Source: Streptomyces sp. TG1A-8 | GTDB lineage: Bacteria > Actinomycetota > Actinomycetes > Streptomycetales > Streptomycetaceae | Reading direction: 5' to 3' | Length of the DNA: 64,000 nt | Assembly (NCBI RefSeq): GCF_030499535.1 | Contig: NZ_JASTLB010000001.1 | Span: 4,960,001-5,024,000 of the forward strand | Shown: positions 51,116 through 58,146 of the stretch, piece after piece | Position numbering within the stretch: the first letter of the stretch is position 1 | How the letters are laid out: each line of letters starts with the position of its first letter | Notes under the pieces: model-generated | What the model was told of the DNA's origin: nothing | Databases searched by the model: none | The model's input: the letters and a program-made list of their open reading frames with translations, nothing else | Translations under genes and position numbers: made by a program

Positions 51116-51143
51116 GGGCCCGTGAGTCGTGCTCCACGGGCCC
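51116..51143. terminator. Terminator of the 51170 gene
   Basis: Nine-base arms GGGCCCGTG and CACGGGCCC with a 10-base loop, 27 bases beyond the minus-strand stop at 51170. Confidence 0.65.
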
Positions 51144-51169
51144 CTCCCGGGCGTCGGCGTTCGGCAGGG

Positions 51170-51643
51170 CTACTGCGCGCTGGCGAGGGAGTTGGACTGG
51201 CTGTTGGCCTGGGTGCAGTCGACGCCCCGGGTCTCGGAGGAGGCGAGCAGGGCGATCGGGACGTTCGCGTCGAGCAGGGTCTGCGGGCTGCACTCCTGGT
51301 ACGGGCGGAACAGGTTGGTCTGGCCCGTCGGGGCGCCCTCGTGCGTCTGCGGGGCCGGCGGAGAGAGCCGAGGGCTGATCTGTGGGTTGAGCTGGGGGTT
51401 GACCTGCGGTGCGACCTCGGTGCCCCGCTGCGGGGCCGCCTGCTGCCGGGCCGGCGAGCCGGAGGTCTGCACGGTCGCCTGGGCGGAGGAGGCCGAGGCG
51501 GCCTGGGCGTCCGACTGCGAAGCGGCGGACGGCGCGTGTCCGTCGTGGGTGGCGGGGGTGACCGCGGAGCTCGGGCCGGCGCCGACGGCGGACAGACCGC
51601 CGGCCGCTGCGACGACGAGCACGATTTTCTGGAGCTTGCGCAT
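51170..51643 (-). CDS. Secreted protein: low-complexity Gln/Pro-rich stalk plus family A domain
   Basis: A 157-residue exported protein. The signal peptide (M-R-K-L-Q-K-I-V-L-V-V-A-A-A-G-G) is like those of the 47610 and 52109 genes. After a Ser/Ala/Gln-rich stretch comes a P-Q-V-N-P-Q-L-N-P-Q-I-S-P repeat, then the family A domain F-R-P-Y-Q-E-C-S-P-Q-T ... N-V-P-I-A-L-L ... D-C-T-Q-A-N. The repeat links it to the 52109 protein and the domain to the 47610 protein, so it has the composition of both. A wall- or matrix-associated stalked protein is likely; function unknown. Confidence 0.8.
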   Translation of the reverse strand: MRKLQKIVLVVAAAGGLSAVGAGPSSAVTPATHDGHAPSAASQSDAQAASASSAQATVQTSGSPARQQAAPQRGTEVAPQVNPQLNPQISPRLSPPAPQTHEGAPTGQTNLFRPYQECSPQTLLDANVPIALLASSETRGVDCTQANSQSNSLASAQ

Positions 51644-52108
51644 GGAATTCTCGGCCCTTCAATGACCTGTGCACGGAACCTGGTGAAACGCTGATGGGGC
51701 AGCGCAGCCGCCGCCGTTCCCGGCTGTCTGGTGCGGCTGCGGAAACCGGAAACCATCGTTCTTGCCCCGTGGGGAACGAGACGGCGGCGAACACGGACAC
51801 GGACGGCGGGCCACGGTCACCCATTTGCCCCACGGGGGCAACACCCGTCCCGGTGGACGGCAAACGGGTGACGGGCCTCGGGGCGCCGTGACCGCGCCCT
51901 GGCCGTTCTCGTTCCTACGGAGAGAGGGCAGCGGCCGTGGACCCGAACGCGGGTGAGGCGGACCGCTGCCGGCTCCGAACGCGAAGTCCGCGTGCTACTC
52001 GGGATCGCCGCTGCTGACGGTGCAGTACGAGTATCGCACCGACTGCACGTGTGACCGCGCTGAATGCAATGGACTTCCCTATTCAGGTATTGAAGGGCCG
52101 AGGGTTTC
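51644..52108. other. 465-bp divergent control region of two secreted-protein genes
   Basis: No supported gene. Both ends carry the same leader block, TTGAAGGGCCGAG, 5-9 bases before each start codon: on the minus strand before 51643 and on the plus strand before 52109. A long, imperfect inverted repeat pairs TTGCCCCGTGGGG (51762-51774) with its near complement at 51828-51841. Both promoters must be here; no clear consensus is visible. Confidence 0.6.
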
Positions 52109-52657
52109 ATGCGCAAGCTTCACAAGGTCGTGCTCTTTGCAGCAGCGGCCGGCGGTCTGTCCGCCATCGGCGCCGGCACCAGCCATGCCGACTCTCCCGC
52201 CGGACACGGCAGTTCCGCGCCGGCTCCCGAGCACCCGGCTCCCCGGGTCGCGGCACCCGCCCACCAGCCGGCCCCGCAGGCGCCGCGGTCGACCGGTTAC
52301 GCCTCCGCCTCGGCCTCGTCGCAGGGGTCGGCGCAGGCCTCCACCTCGCCGTACCGGCAGCAGGCCGCCCCCGCGCAACCGGCCCAGGCCGCCCCCGCGC
52401 CGCCGGCCCAGATCGTGCCGCAGGTCATGCCGCAGGTCATGCCCCAGGTCGCCCCCAAGGTGGACGTGCCCCAGGCCTTCGGTCCGGAGCCTCCGGTGCG
52501 TGTCGCCCCGCAGGTGAGCCCCCAGATCAATCCGCAGGTGAACCCGCTCGTCGACTCGCAGATCGCGCCGCCGGGCGTACCGGAGCTGACTCCGGTCGGC
52601 CTCGGACAGGTCGCGGCACCTCCCGTCGGCCAGCTGGGGCTCCCCCGGCTCGGCTGA
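52109..52657 (+). CDS. Secreted Pro/Gln/Val-repeat protein
   Basis: A 182-residue exported protein from ATG 52109 (GAGGG upstream). The signal peptide is M-R-K-L-H-K-V-V-L-F, then an Ala/Gly core ending S-H-A-D. The mature protein is low complexity: a Ser/Ala/Pro-rich part, then P-Q-V-M-P-Q-V-M-P-Q-V-A-P-K-V and P-Q-V-S-P-Q-I-N-P-Q-V-N-P repeats. It has no Cys. The repeat matches the stalk of the 51170 protein. It is probably extended, possibly wall-spanning or matrix-forming. Function unknown. Confidence 0.78.
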   Translation: MRKLHKVVLFAAAAGGLSAIGAGTSHADSPAGHGSSAPAPEHPAPRVAAPAHQPAPQAPRSTGYASASASSQGSAQASTSPYRQQAAPAQPAQAAPAPPAQIVPQVMPQVMPQVAPKVDVPQAFGPEPPVRVAPQVSPQINPQVNPLVDSQIAPPGVPELTPVGLGQVAAPPVGQLGLPRLG

Positions 52658-52723
52658 CGGCGAACCGTCCGGAATCCCACTCGATCCGTCGCGGATCCCA
52701 TCCGCTCGACCAACGGAGAAGCA

Positions 52724-52999
52724 ATGCGCAAGTTCCACAAGGCCGTCCTCATGGGCGCCCTCCTCGGCAGTGTCGGCTCCCTCGGCAGCACCACCGCCTT
52801 CGCACACGGCGAGCCGGGCCACGACCTCGACGTCACGCAGGGCATCGAGTGCCGCTCGCACGACATGAACATCGAGGTGATCGGCAACCTCAGCGCCATC
52901 ACCGGCCTGGCGGGCAACCTGCTGAACGGCGAGGGGGCCCCGGGTGCACAGCAGAGCCACCTCGGTTCCGACATGGGGTGCAACAGCCGGGCGTTCTGA
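52724..52999 (+). CDS. Small secreted protein, family B (distant copy 4)
   Basis: A 91-residue exported protein from ATG 52724 (GGAGAAGCA upstream). Signal peptide: M-R-K-F-H-K-A-V-L-M, ending T-A-F-A-H. The mature part keeps the family B frame: I-E-C-R-S-H-D-M-N-I-E-V-I-G, N-L-L-N-G-E-G-A-P-G-A-Q-Q and S-D-M-G-C-N-S-R-A-F. It is the most diverged copy and lies on the opposite strand, 66 bases after the 52109 gene. Same likely role as the other three. Confidence 0.82.
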   Translation: MRKFHKAVLMGALLGSVGSLGSTTAFAHGEPGHDLDVTQGIECRSHDMNIEVIGNLSAITGLAGNLLNGEGAPGAQQSHLGSDMGCNSRAF

Positions 53000-53090
53000 C
53001 CGGCCTCCGCCGCCCCCTGCCCGCTGTGGCACCGGTACGCGCCGACGCCACAGCGGGGCCGCGGGGGGCGCACACAAGGGGGGCGCCGGG

Positions 53091-53787
53091 ATGCCGGCCA
53101 CGGTCCGCACCCCGCCCTCGCGCGCTTTTCCGCGGCCCGTGGCACAGCCGGACGCCGGTGGGGGCGCCGGCCGCACGGGCCACGGCCCGCACACCGCCCC
53201 GGTCCCCGCGTCCGTGATCACCGCCGCCGTCGCCTCCGGTGCGACGGCGTTCGCGGGGCAGACGGGCGCCGACTCCGCCGGGGCGGTTCCACGAGCGGTC
53301 CGACCGGCGTCGCCGGCACCCCCGGCCCCGGCCCGGGGGTCTCGCTGCGCGCCACGACCCCCTGCCGCACCACCGAGTACGTCCGCCACCGGAACGCCGC
53401 CGTCATCTCCCCGGTGACGTCGGGCAGCCCCTCCCTCGACAAGGGCGACGCGACCTGGATCGTGCGCCGTGGGCTCGCCGACGGCTCATGCGTCTGCCTG
53501 GAGCCGCGCAACCACCCCGGTGACTTCCTGGGCCACTTCGACCACCGGCTCCACCGGCAGCCCATGGACGGCACCGCCCGGTTCCGGGCCGACGCCACCT
53601 TCTGCCCGCAGACCGGCAGGAGCGGCACGGACACCTCGTCCGCCTCGTACGACTACCCCACGCGCCACCTGCGCCACTACGACCACGGCGTCCACCTGGC
53701 GGGCAACGGCGGCTCCACGTCTGGGACGGCAGCACCACCTGGGCCGCCGACGTGAGCTGGGCGGTCAGCCCGCCCTGGGCGCCGTAA
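53091..53787 (+). pseudogene. Secreted AbfB-domain (arabinofuran-binding) protein gene with two frameshifts
   Basis: ATG 53091 begins a basic N-terminus and a hydrophobic segment (V-I-T-A-A-V-A-S-G-A-T-A-F-A-G) in one frame. Near 53276-53287 the frame shifts by one missing base into the AbfB domain: T-T-E-Y-V-R-H-R-N, D-A-T-W-I-V-R-R-G-L, F-L-G-H-F-D-H-R-L, and Y-D-Y-P-T-R-H-L-R-H-Y. At about 53716-53719 a second missing base is needed to reach V-W-D-G-S-T-T-W-A-A-D-V-S-W and the stop at 53785. The restored protein has about 232 residues. AbfB domains bind arabinofuranose. No catalytic domain is attached. Confidence 0.68.
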
Positions 53788-55039
53788 CGAGTCCGGCGGC
53801 AGCCAGGTGCGCGGGCTCCACCGGGAGTTCGGCGGTCACCGTGAAGCCGCCGCGCGGCGACGGGCCGGCCGTCAGCGAGCCGCCCGCCGCCGCGAGGCGC
53901 TCGGTCAGGCCCGCGAGGCCGGTGCCGCCGATGCCCTCCCGGGGCCGGGTGACGGCCTTGCCGGTGCCGTTGTCGGTGACCGTGAGCCGGGCCCGCTCGG
54001 TGCTGCTCGTGACGGTGATCCCGCAGTGGGTGGCGTCGCTGTGCCGGACCACGTTGGTCACCGCCTCGCGCACCACCCAGCCGAACAGCGCCTCGGTCTG
54101 CGGGGCCAGGGGTGTTCCGGACTGGCGCACCTCCGTGCGCGTGCCCGCCGCGGACAGCGCCGAGCGGGCCCGGGCCAGCTCGGTGGCCAGGCTGCCCTCG
54201 CGGTAGCCGGTCACCGCCTCCCGTATCTCCGTCAGCGCCTGCCGGCCCACCGACTCGATGTCGCCGATCTGCGCCAGCGCCGCGTCCAGGTCCCGCTGCG
54301 CCAGCCGGCGGGCCGCCTCCGACTTCACCACGATCACCGACAGCGTGTGGCCCAGCAGGTCGTGCAGGTCACGGGAGAAGCGCAACCGCTCCTCCGCCAC
54401 CGCGCGCCGGGCCAGTTCCTCGCGCGCGGCGCGCAGCTCCCGCACCGCCTCGGACAGACCGAGGATCGCGGCGGTCACCATGGTCGACAGGAACGTGCCG
54501 TAGGCGATGTTCACCGCGTTCGCGGCGTCCCGGAGGGCGGAGACGCCCCCCGCGTACACCGCGAGCAGCATGCCGGTGCGGGCCAGCCACCGGCCGCGCA
54601 GGGCGGCTCCCGCGGCGAGGCCCAGCAGTGGGAAGAACATCAGCCAGCTGCCGCCGTACCCGAGGGCCAGACCCGTGGTCAGCACGCCCATCAGCAGCAG
54701 CGCCAGCCGGGTGGAGGGCGTCTCGCGCCTGCCGCGGTCGAAGGAGCGGAAGGTGACGTAGACGTACAGCGAGTTGAACGCGAACAGGCCCACGGCGCCG
54801 ACCCACGCGTTCGGCGTCTTGCCCTGGAGCAGGTTGGAGAAGGACCCCATGCCCAGCAGCAGCCAGGGCAGCAGCGCGAAGCCGGTGGGCGGCGGACCGG
54901 GATGCTCGGCGGCCGGGTCGCGCCCCTCCTTCAGGACCGCCCGCCGGGCCGTCCTGAACTCCTCCATGTCCGCGCGCCACCGGGCACGCGCCGCCCGCAC
55001 CGCCGCCACCCGGCACTTCACTGTCCGCCACCACGTCAT
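53765..55039 (-). CDS. HisKA_3 (DesK-like) membrane sensor histidine kinase
   Basis: A 424-residue kinase from ATG 55039. Cytoplasmic N-terminus, then six membrane helices (about 52-195), then the dimerisation/phosphoacceptor helix S-R-D-L-H-D-L-L-G-H with His226. The ATPase domain has the N-box V-V-R-E-A-V-T-N-V-V-R-H near 322-333 and the G-box D-N-G-T-G (356-360). It follows the ABC permease by 16 bases. In related operons the response regulator is the next gene, but here the next minus-strand regulator is at 45550. The tail overlaps the broken AbfB gene by 23 bases. Confidence 0.9.
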   Translation of the reverse strand: MTWWRTVKCRVAAVRAARARWRADMEEFRTARRAVLKEGRDPAAEHPGPPPTGFALLPWLLLGMGSFSNLLQGKTPNAWVGAVGLFAFNSLYVYVTFRSFDRGRRETPSTRLALLLMGVLTTGLALGYGGSWLMFFPLLGLAAGAALRGRWLARTGMLLAVYAGGVSALRDAANAVNIAYGTFLSTMVTAAILGLSEAVRELRAAREELARRAVAEERLRFSRDLHDLLGHTLSVIVVKSEAARRLAQRDLDAALAQIGDIESVGRQALTEIREAVTGYREGSLATELARARSALSAAGTRTEVRQSGTPLAPQTEALFGWVVREAVTNVVRHSDATHCGITVTSSTERARLTVTDNGTGKAVTRPREGIGGTGLAGLTERLAAAGGSLTAGPSPRGGFTVTAELPVEPAHLAAAGLVTAPRAG

Positions 55040-55055
55040 GTCCGTGTTCCCCCGG

Positions 55056-55772
55056 TCAGATGGTTCCCGCACCACGGCGGTACGACAGCACAGCGTACGA
55101 ACCGAACACCAGCAGCCAGGCCGTCAGGACGATGATGGCACCGGCGGCGGGGGCCTGTCCGTCCGTGACCGCGGTGCCCAGCTGGGCGAAGCGGCGGGTG
55201 GGGGTGTACGCGGACAGGCCGCGCAGCCAGTCCGGGAACAGGCTGACGGGGAACCAGAGTCCGCCCAGTACCGCCAGGCCCATGTTGCACATCATGTTGA
55301 CCACACCCGTGGCGGGCCCGGACAGCCGGTAGCCGTTGCCGAGGCCCAGCAGCGTGAAGGGGATCGAACCGAGCCACAGCAGCAACGTCACCGCGGCCCA
55401 CTGCCAGACCGCCAGCCGCACGCCGTTGAACAGCCCGCCCGCCGCGAGCACCGTGACGATCGAGGGCAGCACGGTCACCGCGCCGGTCAGCGCCCGGCCG
55501 GTCACCACCTGGTGCGGCGGCATCGGCGTCACGCGCAACTGGCGCAGCCAGCCGGTGGACCGGTCCTCGGCGACCGCGCCACCGGTGTTCAGCGCCGAAC
55601 CGACCGCGCCGTAGGCGGCCATGCCCACCATCGCCGCCGTCTTCCAGCCGCCGCCCCCGTCACCGAGGTTGGTGAACAGCAGGTACATCATCACCGGCAT
55701 CGCGATCCCGCCGACCACGAAGCCCGTGTCGCGCAGGGTGCGGCGGATCTCCAGGCGCACGTAGTCGAGCAT
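55056..55772 (-). CDS. ABC-2 type transporter permease
   Basis: A 238-residue protein with six membrane helices and the ABC-2 pattern: an amphipathic start (L-D-Y-V-R-L-E-I-R-R-T-L-R-D), G-W-L-R-Q-L-R-V-T-P-M-P near 80-91, and L-A-V-L-G-G-L-W-F-P-V-S-L-F-P near 168-182. Its ATG shares one base with the stop of the ATPase gene (TGATG), so the two are co-translated. It is an exporter of lipid-like drugs, peptides or an antibiotic; the substrate is not evident. Confidence 0.88.
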   Translation of the reverse strand: MLDYVRLEIRRTLRDTGFVVGGIAMPVMMYLLFTNLGDGGGGWKTAAMVGMAAYGAVGSALNTGGAVAEDRSTGWLRQLRVTPMPPHQVVTGRALTGAVTVLPSIVTVLAAGGLFNGVRLAVWQWAAVTLLLWLGSIPFTLLGLGNGYRLSGPATGVVNMMCNMGLAVLGGLWFPVSLFPDWLRGLSAYTPTRRFAQLGTAVTDGQAPAAGAIIVLTAWLLVFGSYAVLSYRRGAGTI

Positions 55773-56680
55773 CACACCGTCTCCAGTTCGCGGTCGGCCG
55801 AGGTGAGGGCGAGGAACGCGTCGTCCAGCGAGGCCGGGGCCACCTCGAGGTCCCGGACCGCGTCCAGCCGGGCCAGGGCCATCACGGTCGCGTCGGAGTC
55901 GTCGCTGCGCAGCCGCACCCGGCCCTCGCGCACCTCCACCGACCGCACGCCGGGCAGCAGGGCCAGCTCCTGCGGGTCGCGCCCGGCCGGGCGCACGGAG
56001 ACCAGGCTGCCGCCCGCCGCGCGCCGCAGGTCCTCGCCGGTGCCGTCGGCGACGATCCGCCCGCGGTCGATGACGAGGATCCGGTCGGCGTGGGCGTCCG
56101 CCTCCTGCAGGTAGTGCGTGGAGAACAGCACGGTGTGGCCCCGGCGGGCGTAGGCGCGCATGGACTCCCAGAAGGCGTGCCGCGCGGTCACGTCCAGCGC
56201 CGCCGTCGGCTCGTCCAGCACCAGCAGCGCGGGGTCGCCGGCGAGCGCGACCGCGAACCGCACCCGCTGCACCTGCCCGCCGGACAGCCGGTCCACCCGT
56301 CGCCCGGCCAGGTCCGCGATCCCGGCCAGCTCCAGCGCCCGCGCCACCGGCATCGGCGCCGGATAGCGCCGGGCCACGAAGCCGACCAGTTCCCCGACGG
56401 TCACCCGGGGGACCGGACGGGCGTCCTGGAGCATCGCGCCCACCCGGCCCGCGCGCACGGACCGCTCCGGCCCGGCGCCGAACAGCTCCACCGCGCCCGC
56501 GTCGGGCTCGTACAGGCCCAGCAGCAGCCCGATCGTGGTCGACTTGCCGGCCCCGTTGCGGCCCAGCAGGGCCACCGTCTCGCCGTGCGCGATGTCCAGG
56601 TCGATGCCGTCCACGGCGCGCACGGCACCGTACGTCTTGACCGCCCCCGTGAAGGAGACGGCGCTTCCCCTCTGTGTCAT
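55772..56680 (-). CDS. ABC transporter ATP-binding protein
   Basis: A 302-residue ATPase. Walker A G-R-N-G-A-G-K-S-T (40-48), the signature L-S-G-G-Q (132-136), Walker B L-L-V-L-D-E-P (152-158) and H-loop S-T-H are complete. The ~80-residue C-terminal extension is like those of DrrA/CcmA-type drug-export ATPases. ATG 56680 is used because it opens the conserved fold; the ribosome site is weak. First gene of the ATPase-permease-kinase operon, which probably exports the compound sensed by the kinase. Confidence 0.9.
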   Translation of the reverse strand: MTQRGSAVSFTGAVKTYGAVRAVDGIDLDIAHGETVALLGRNGAGKSTTIGLLLGLYEPDAGAVELFGAGPERSVRAGRVGAMLQDARPVPRVTVGELVGFVARRYPAPMPVARALELAGIADLAGRRVDRLSGGQVQRVRFAVALAGDPALLVLDEPTAALDVTARHAFWESMRAYARRGHTVLFSTHYLQEADAHADRILVIDRGRIVADGTGEDLRRAAGGSLVSVRPAGRDPQELALLPGVRSVEVREGRVRLRSDDSDATVMALARLDAVRDLEVAPASLDDAFLALTSADRELETV

Positions 56681-56803
56681 GCCTACGACCATAGGAATCC
56701 GGGGGCCGCCCCGGCAGATGCGCTTGTACGGACCCGGGCAGTACAAATGTCACTGCCCGCCGCGCCCGGCACCGCGTCGGGCCCCGAAGTCCTCAGGAGC
56801 CCC

Positions 56804-57706
56804 ATGCCCATCGACGCCGCCAAGGCCCTCGCCGCCGCGCCCCGGTCCGGCCGGATCGCCTGGACCGCCGGGGACGTCCTGCTCTACCACCTCGGCATCG
56901 GCGCCGGCATGAACCCGGACGCCACCGACCCCGCCACCGACCCCGGCGAACTGCGCTACGCCCTGGAGACCCGGCTGCGCGTCCTGCCGAGCTTCGCCAC
57001 CGTTGCGGGCGCGGGCGCCCCCGGCGTGATCAGCGGCCTGTCGATGCCCGGCGTCGACGTCGACCCGGCCACGGTGCTGCACGGCGGCCAGAGGTTGGAG
57101 GTCCACCGGCCCGTCCCGGCCGAGGGCACCGCCGCCACCACCGACCGCATCACCGCCGTGCACGACAAGGGCACGGCCACCGTCCTCGTGCTGCGCACCG
57201 AAGCCGCGGACGCCGACGGCCCGTTGTGGACGAGCGAGGCCGAGATCTTCGTGCGCGGCGAAGGGGGCCGGGGCGGCGACCGCGGCCCCGTCGGCCGCCG
57301 CCCGGAGCCGCCCGCCGGCCCGCCCGACCGGACCGTCGAGCGGCCCACCCGTCCCGACCAGGCCCTGCTCTACCGCCTCAGCGGCGACCGCAACCTGCTG
57401 CACGCCGACCCCGCGTTCGCCGGGCGCGCCGGATTCGACCGGCCCATCCTGCACGGGCTGTGCACCTACGGCATCACCCTGAAGGCCGTGGTCGACACGC
57501 TGCTCGACGGCGAGGTGACCCCGGTGCGCTCCTGTGCCGCGCGGTTCACCGGGGTGGTGTACCCGGGGGAGACCCTGCGGGTGCGCATGTGGCGGCAGGC
57601 GGGGGAGCGGGCCGGGGGCGGGGACGGTTCCGTCCGGGTGGCCGTGAGCGCCGTCGAACGGGACGACGCGCCGGTCCTCACCGGCACCGTCGTGCTGCGC
57701 CCCTGA
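56804..57706 (+). CDS. MaoC-family (R)-specific enoyl-CoA hydratase/3-hydroxyacyl-CoA dehydratase
   Basis: A 300-residue double-hotdog protein from ATG 56804 (CAGGAG upstream). The C-terminal half has the hydratase-2 motif: L-S-G-D-R-N-L-L-H-A-D-P with Asp195 and His200 as catalytic pair, then F-D-R-P-I-L-H-G-L. The N-terminal half is a second, probably non-catalytic hotdog (R-V-L-P-S-F-A-T-V-A-G near residues 60-70). It hydrates trans-2-enoyl-CoA, as in beta-oxidation, polyhydroxyalkanoate or mycolate-like lipid synthesis. It is divergent from the ABC operon. Confidence 0.88.
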   Translation: MPIDAAKALAAAPRSGRIAWTAGDVLLYHLGIGAGMNPDATDPATDPGELRYALETRLRVLPSFATVAGAGAPGVISGLSMPGVDVDPATVLHGGQRLEVHRPVPAEGTAATTDRITAVHDKGTATVLVLRTEAADADGPLWTSEAEIFVRGEGGRGGDRGPVGRRPEPPAGPPDRTVERPTRPDQALLYRLSGDRNLLHADPAFAGRAGFDRPILHGLCTYGITLKAVVDTLLDGEVTPVRSCAARFTGVVYPGETLRVRMWRQAGERAGGGDGSVRVAVSAVERDDAPVLTGTVVLRP

Positions 57707-57759
57707 GCGACCACGGCCGGGCGGAGGAAGGCCCGGCCGGCCGGGTGCGGCAGCCGGGG

Positions 57760-57826
57760 CAGGAGGAACAGGAGGAACAGGGGGGATAGGAGGGACAGGA
57801 GGGACAGGAGGGACAGGAGAAAGAGG
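57760..57826. repeat. Purine-rich 9-bp tandem repeat
   Basis: About seven degenerate units of GGAGGAACA or GGAGGGACA, run together in a strongly purine-biased strand. It lies between the MaoC stop and its terminator. No function is evident; slippage could change its length. Confidence 0.8.
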
Positions 57827-57841
57827 AAACGACGGAAAAAA

Positions 57842-57885
57842 GGGAAGGAGGGGCGCCCGTCCATGGACGGGCGCCCCTCCTTCCC
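57842..57885. terminator. Bidirectional terminator, perfect 44-base palindrome
   Basis: Twenty-two-base arms, perfectly complementary, centred on CCATGG. It is preceded by an A-run (GGAAAAAAGGGA) and sits between the convergent MaoC gene and the small gene at 57892. Confidence 0.88.
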
Positions 57886-57891
57886 GTACGG

Positions 57892-58050
57892 TCAGGCAGC
57901 CGCCTCGGCCGGTTCCCCGGCCGGTTTGCGGTGACGGCCTTGCGGAGCCGTCTCACTGTCCTGGGCCGCGACCGGGCCCCGGTGCCGGCCGTGGCCGACC
58001 GCCTCCTGAGAGTCGGCAGACAGCTGCTGCGTCCTGCTGGTGTCGCTCAT
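57892..58050 (-). CDS. Small hydrophilic protein (52 residues)
   Basis: ATG 58050 opens a 52-codon frame: M-S-D-T-S-R-T-Q-Q-L-S, then V-G-H-G-R-H-R-G-P-V-A, A-P-Q-G-R-H-R-K-P-A and a Glu/Ala tail. The two G-R-H-R motifs and strict G/C third positions support a real gene. It ends seven bases before the palindromic terminator, so it has its own transcription stop. No signal peptide or membrane segment. GGGGTGA upstream is a possible ribosome site at long spacing. Function unknown. Confidence 0.55.
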   Translation of the reverse strand: MSDTSRTQQLSADSQEAVGHGRHRGPVAAQDSETAPQGRHRKPAGEPAEAAA

Positions 58051-58146
58051 CGGAAGAATTCACCCCGTCACCGTGATCTTTCGTACAGCCGGGCGAGTCT
58101 AACCGGCACACCACGGGCCGAATCCAGGCGCACACGCCAACCGGCA

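Noticed and set aside
49733..52999. Chaplin genes in the small secreted-protein block
   Set aside because: Sizes and signal peptides fit, but the chaplin domain (Gly/Asn/Val-rich, about 40 residues with closely spaced Cys) is absent. The conserved core and the 42-residue Cys spacing are different, so no chaplin name was used.
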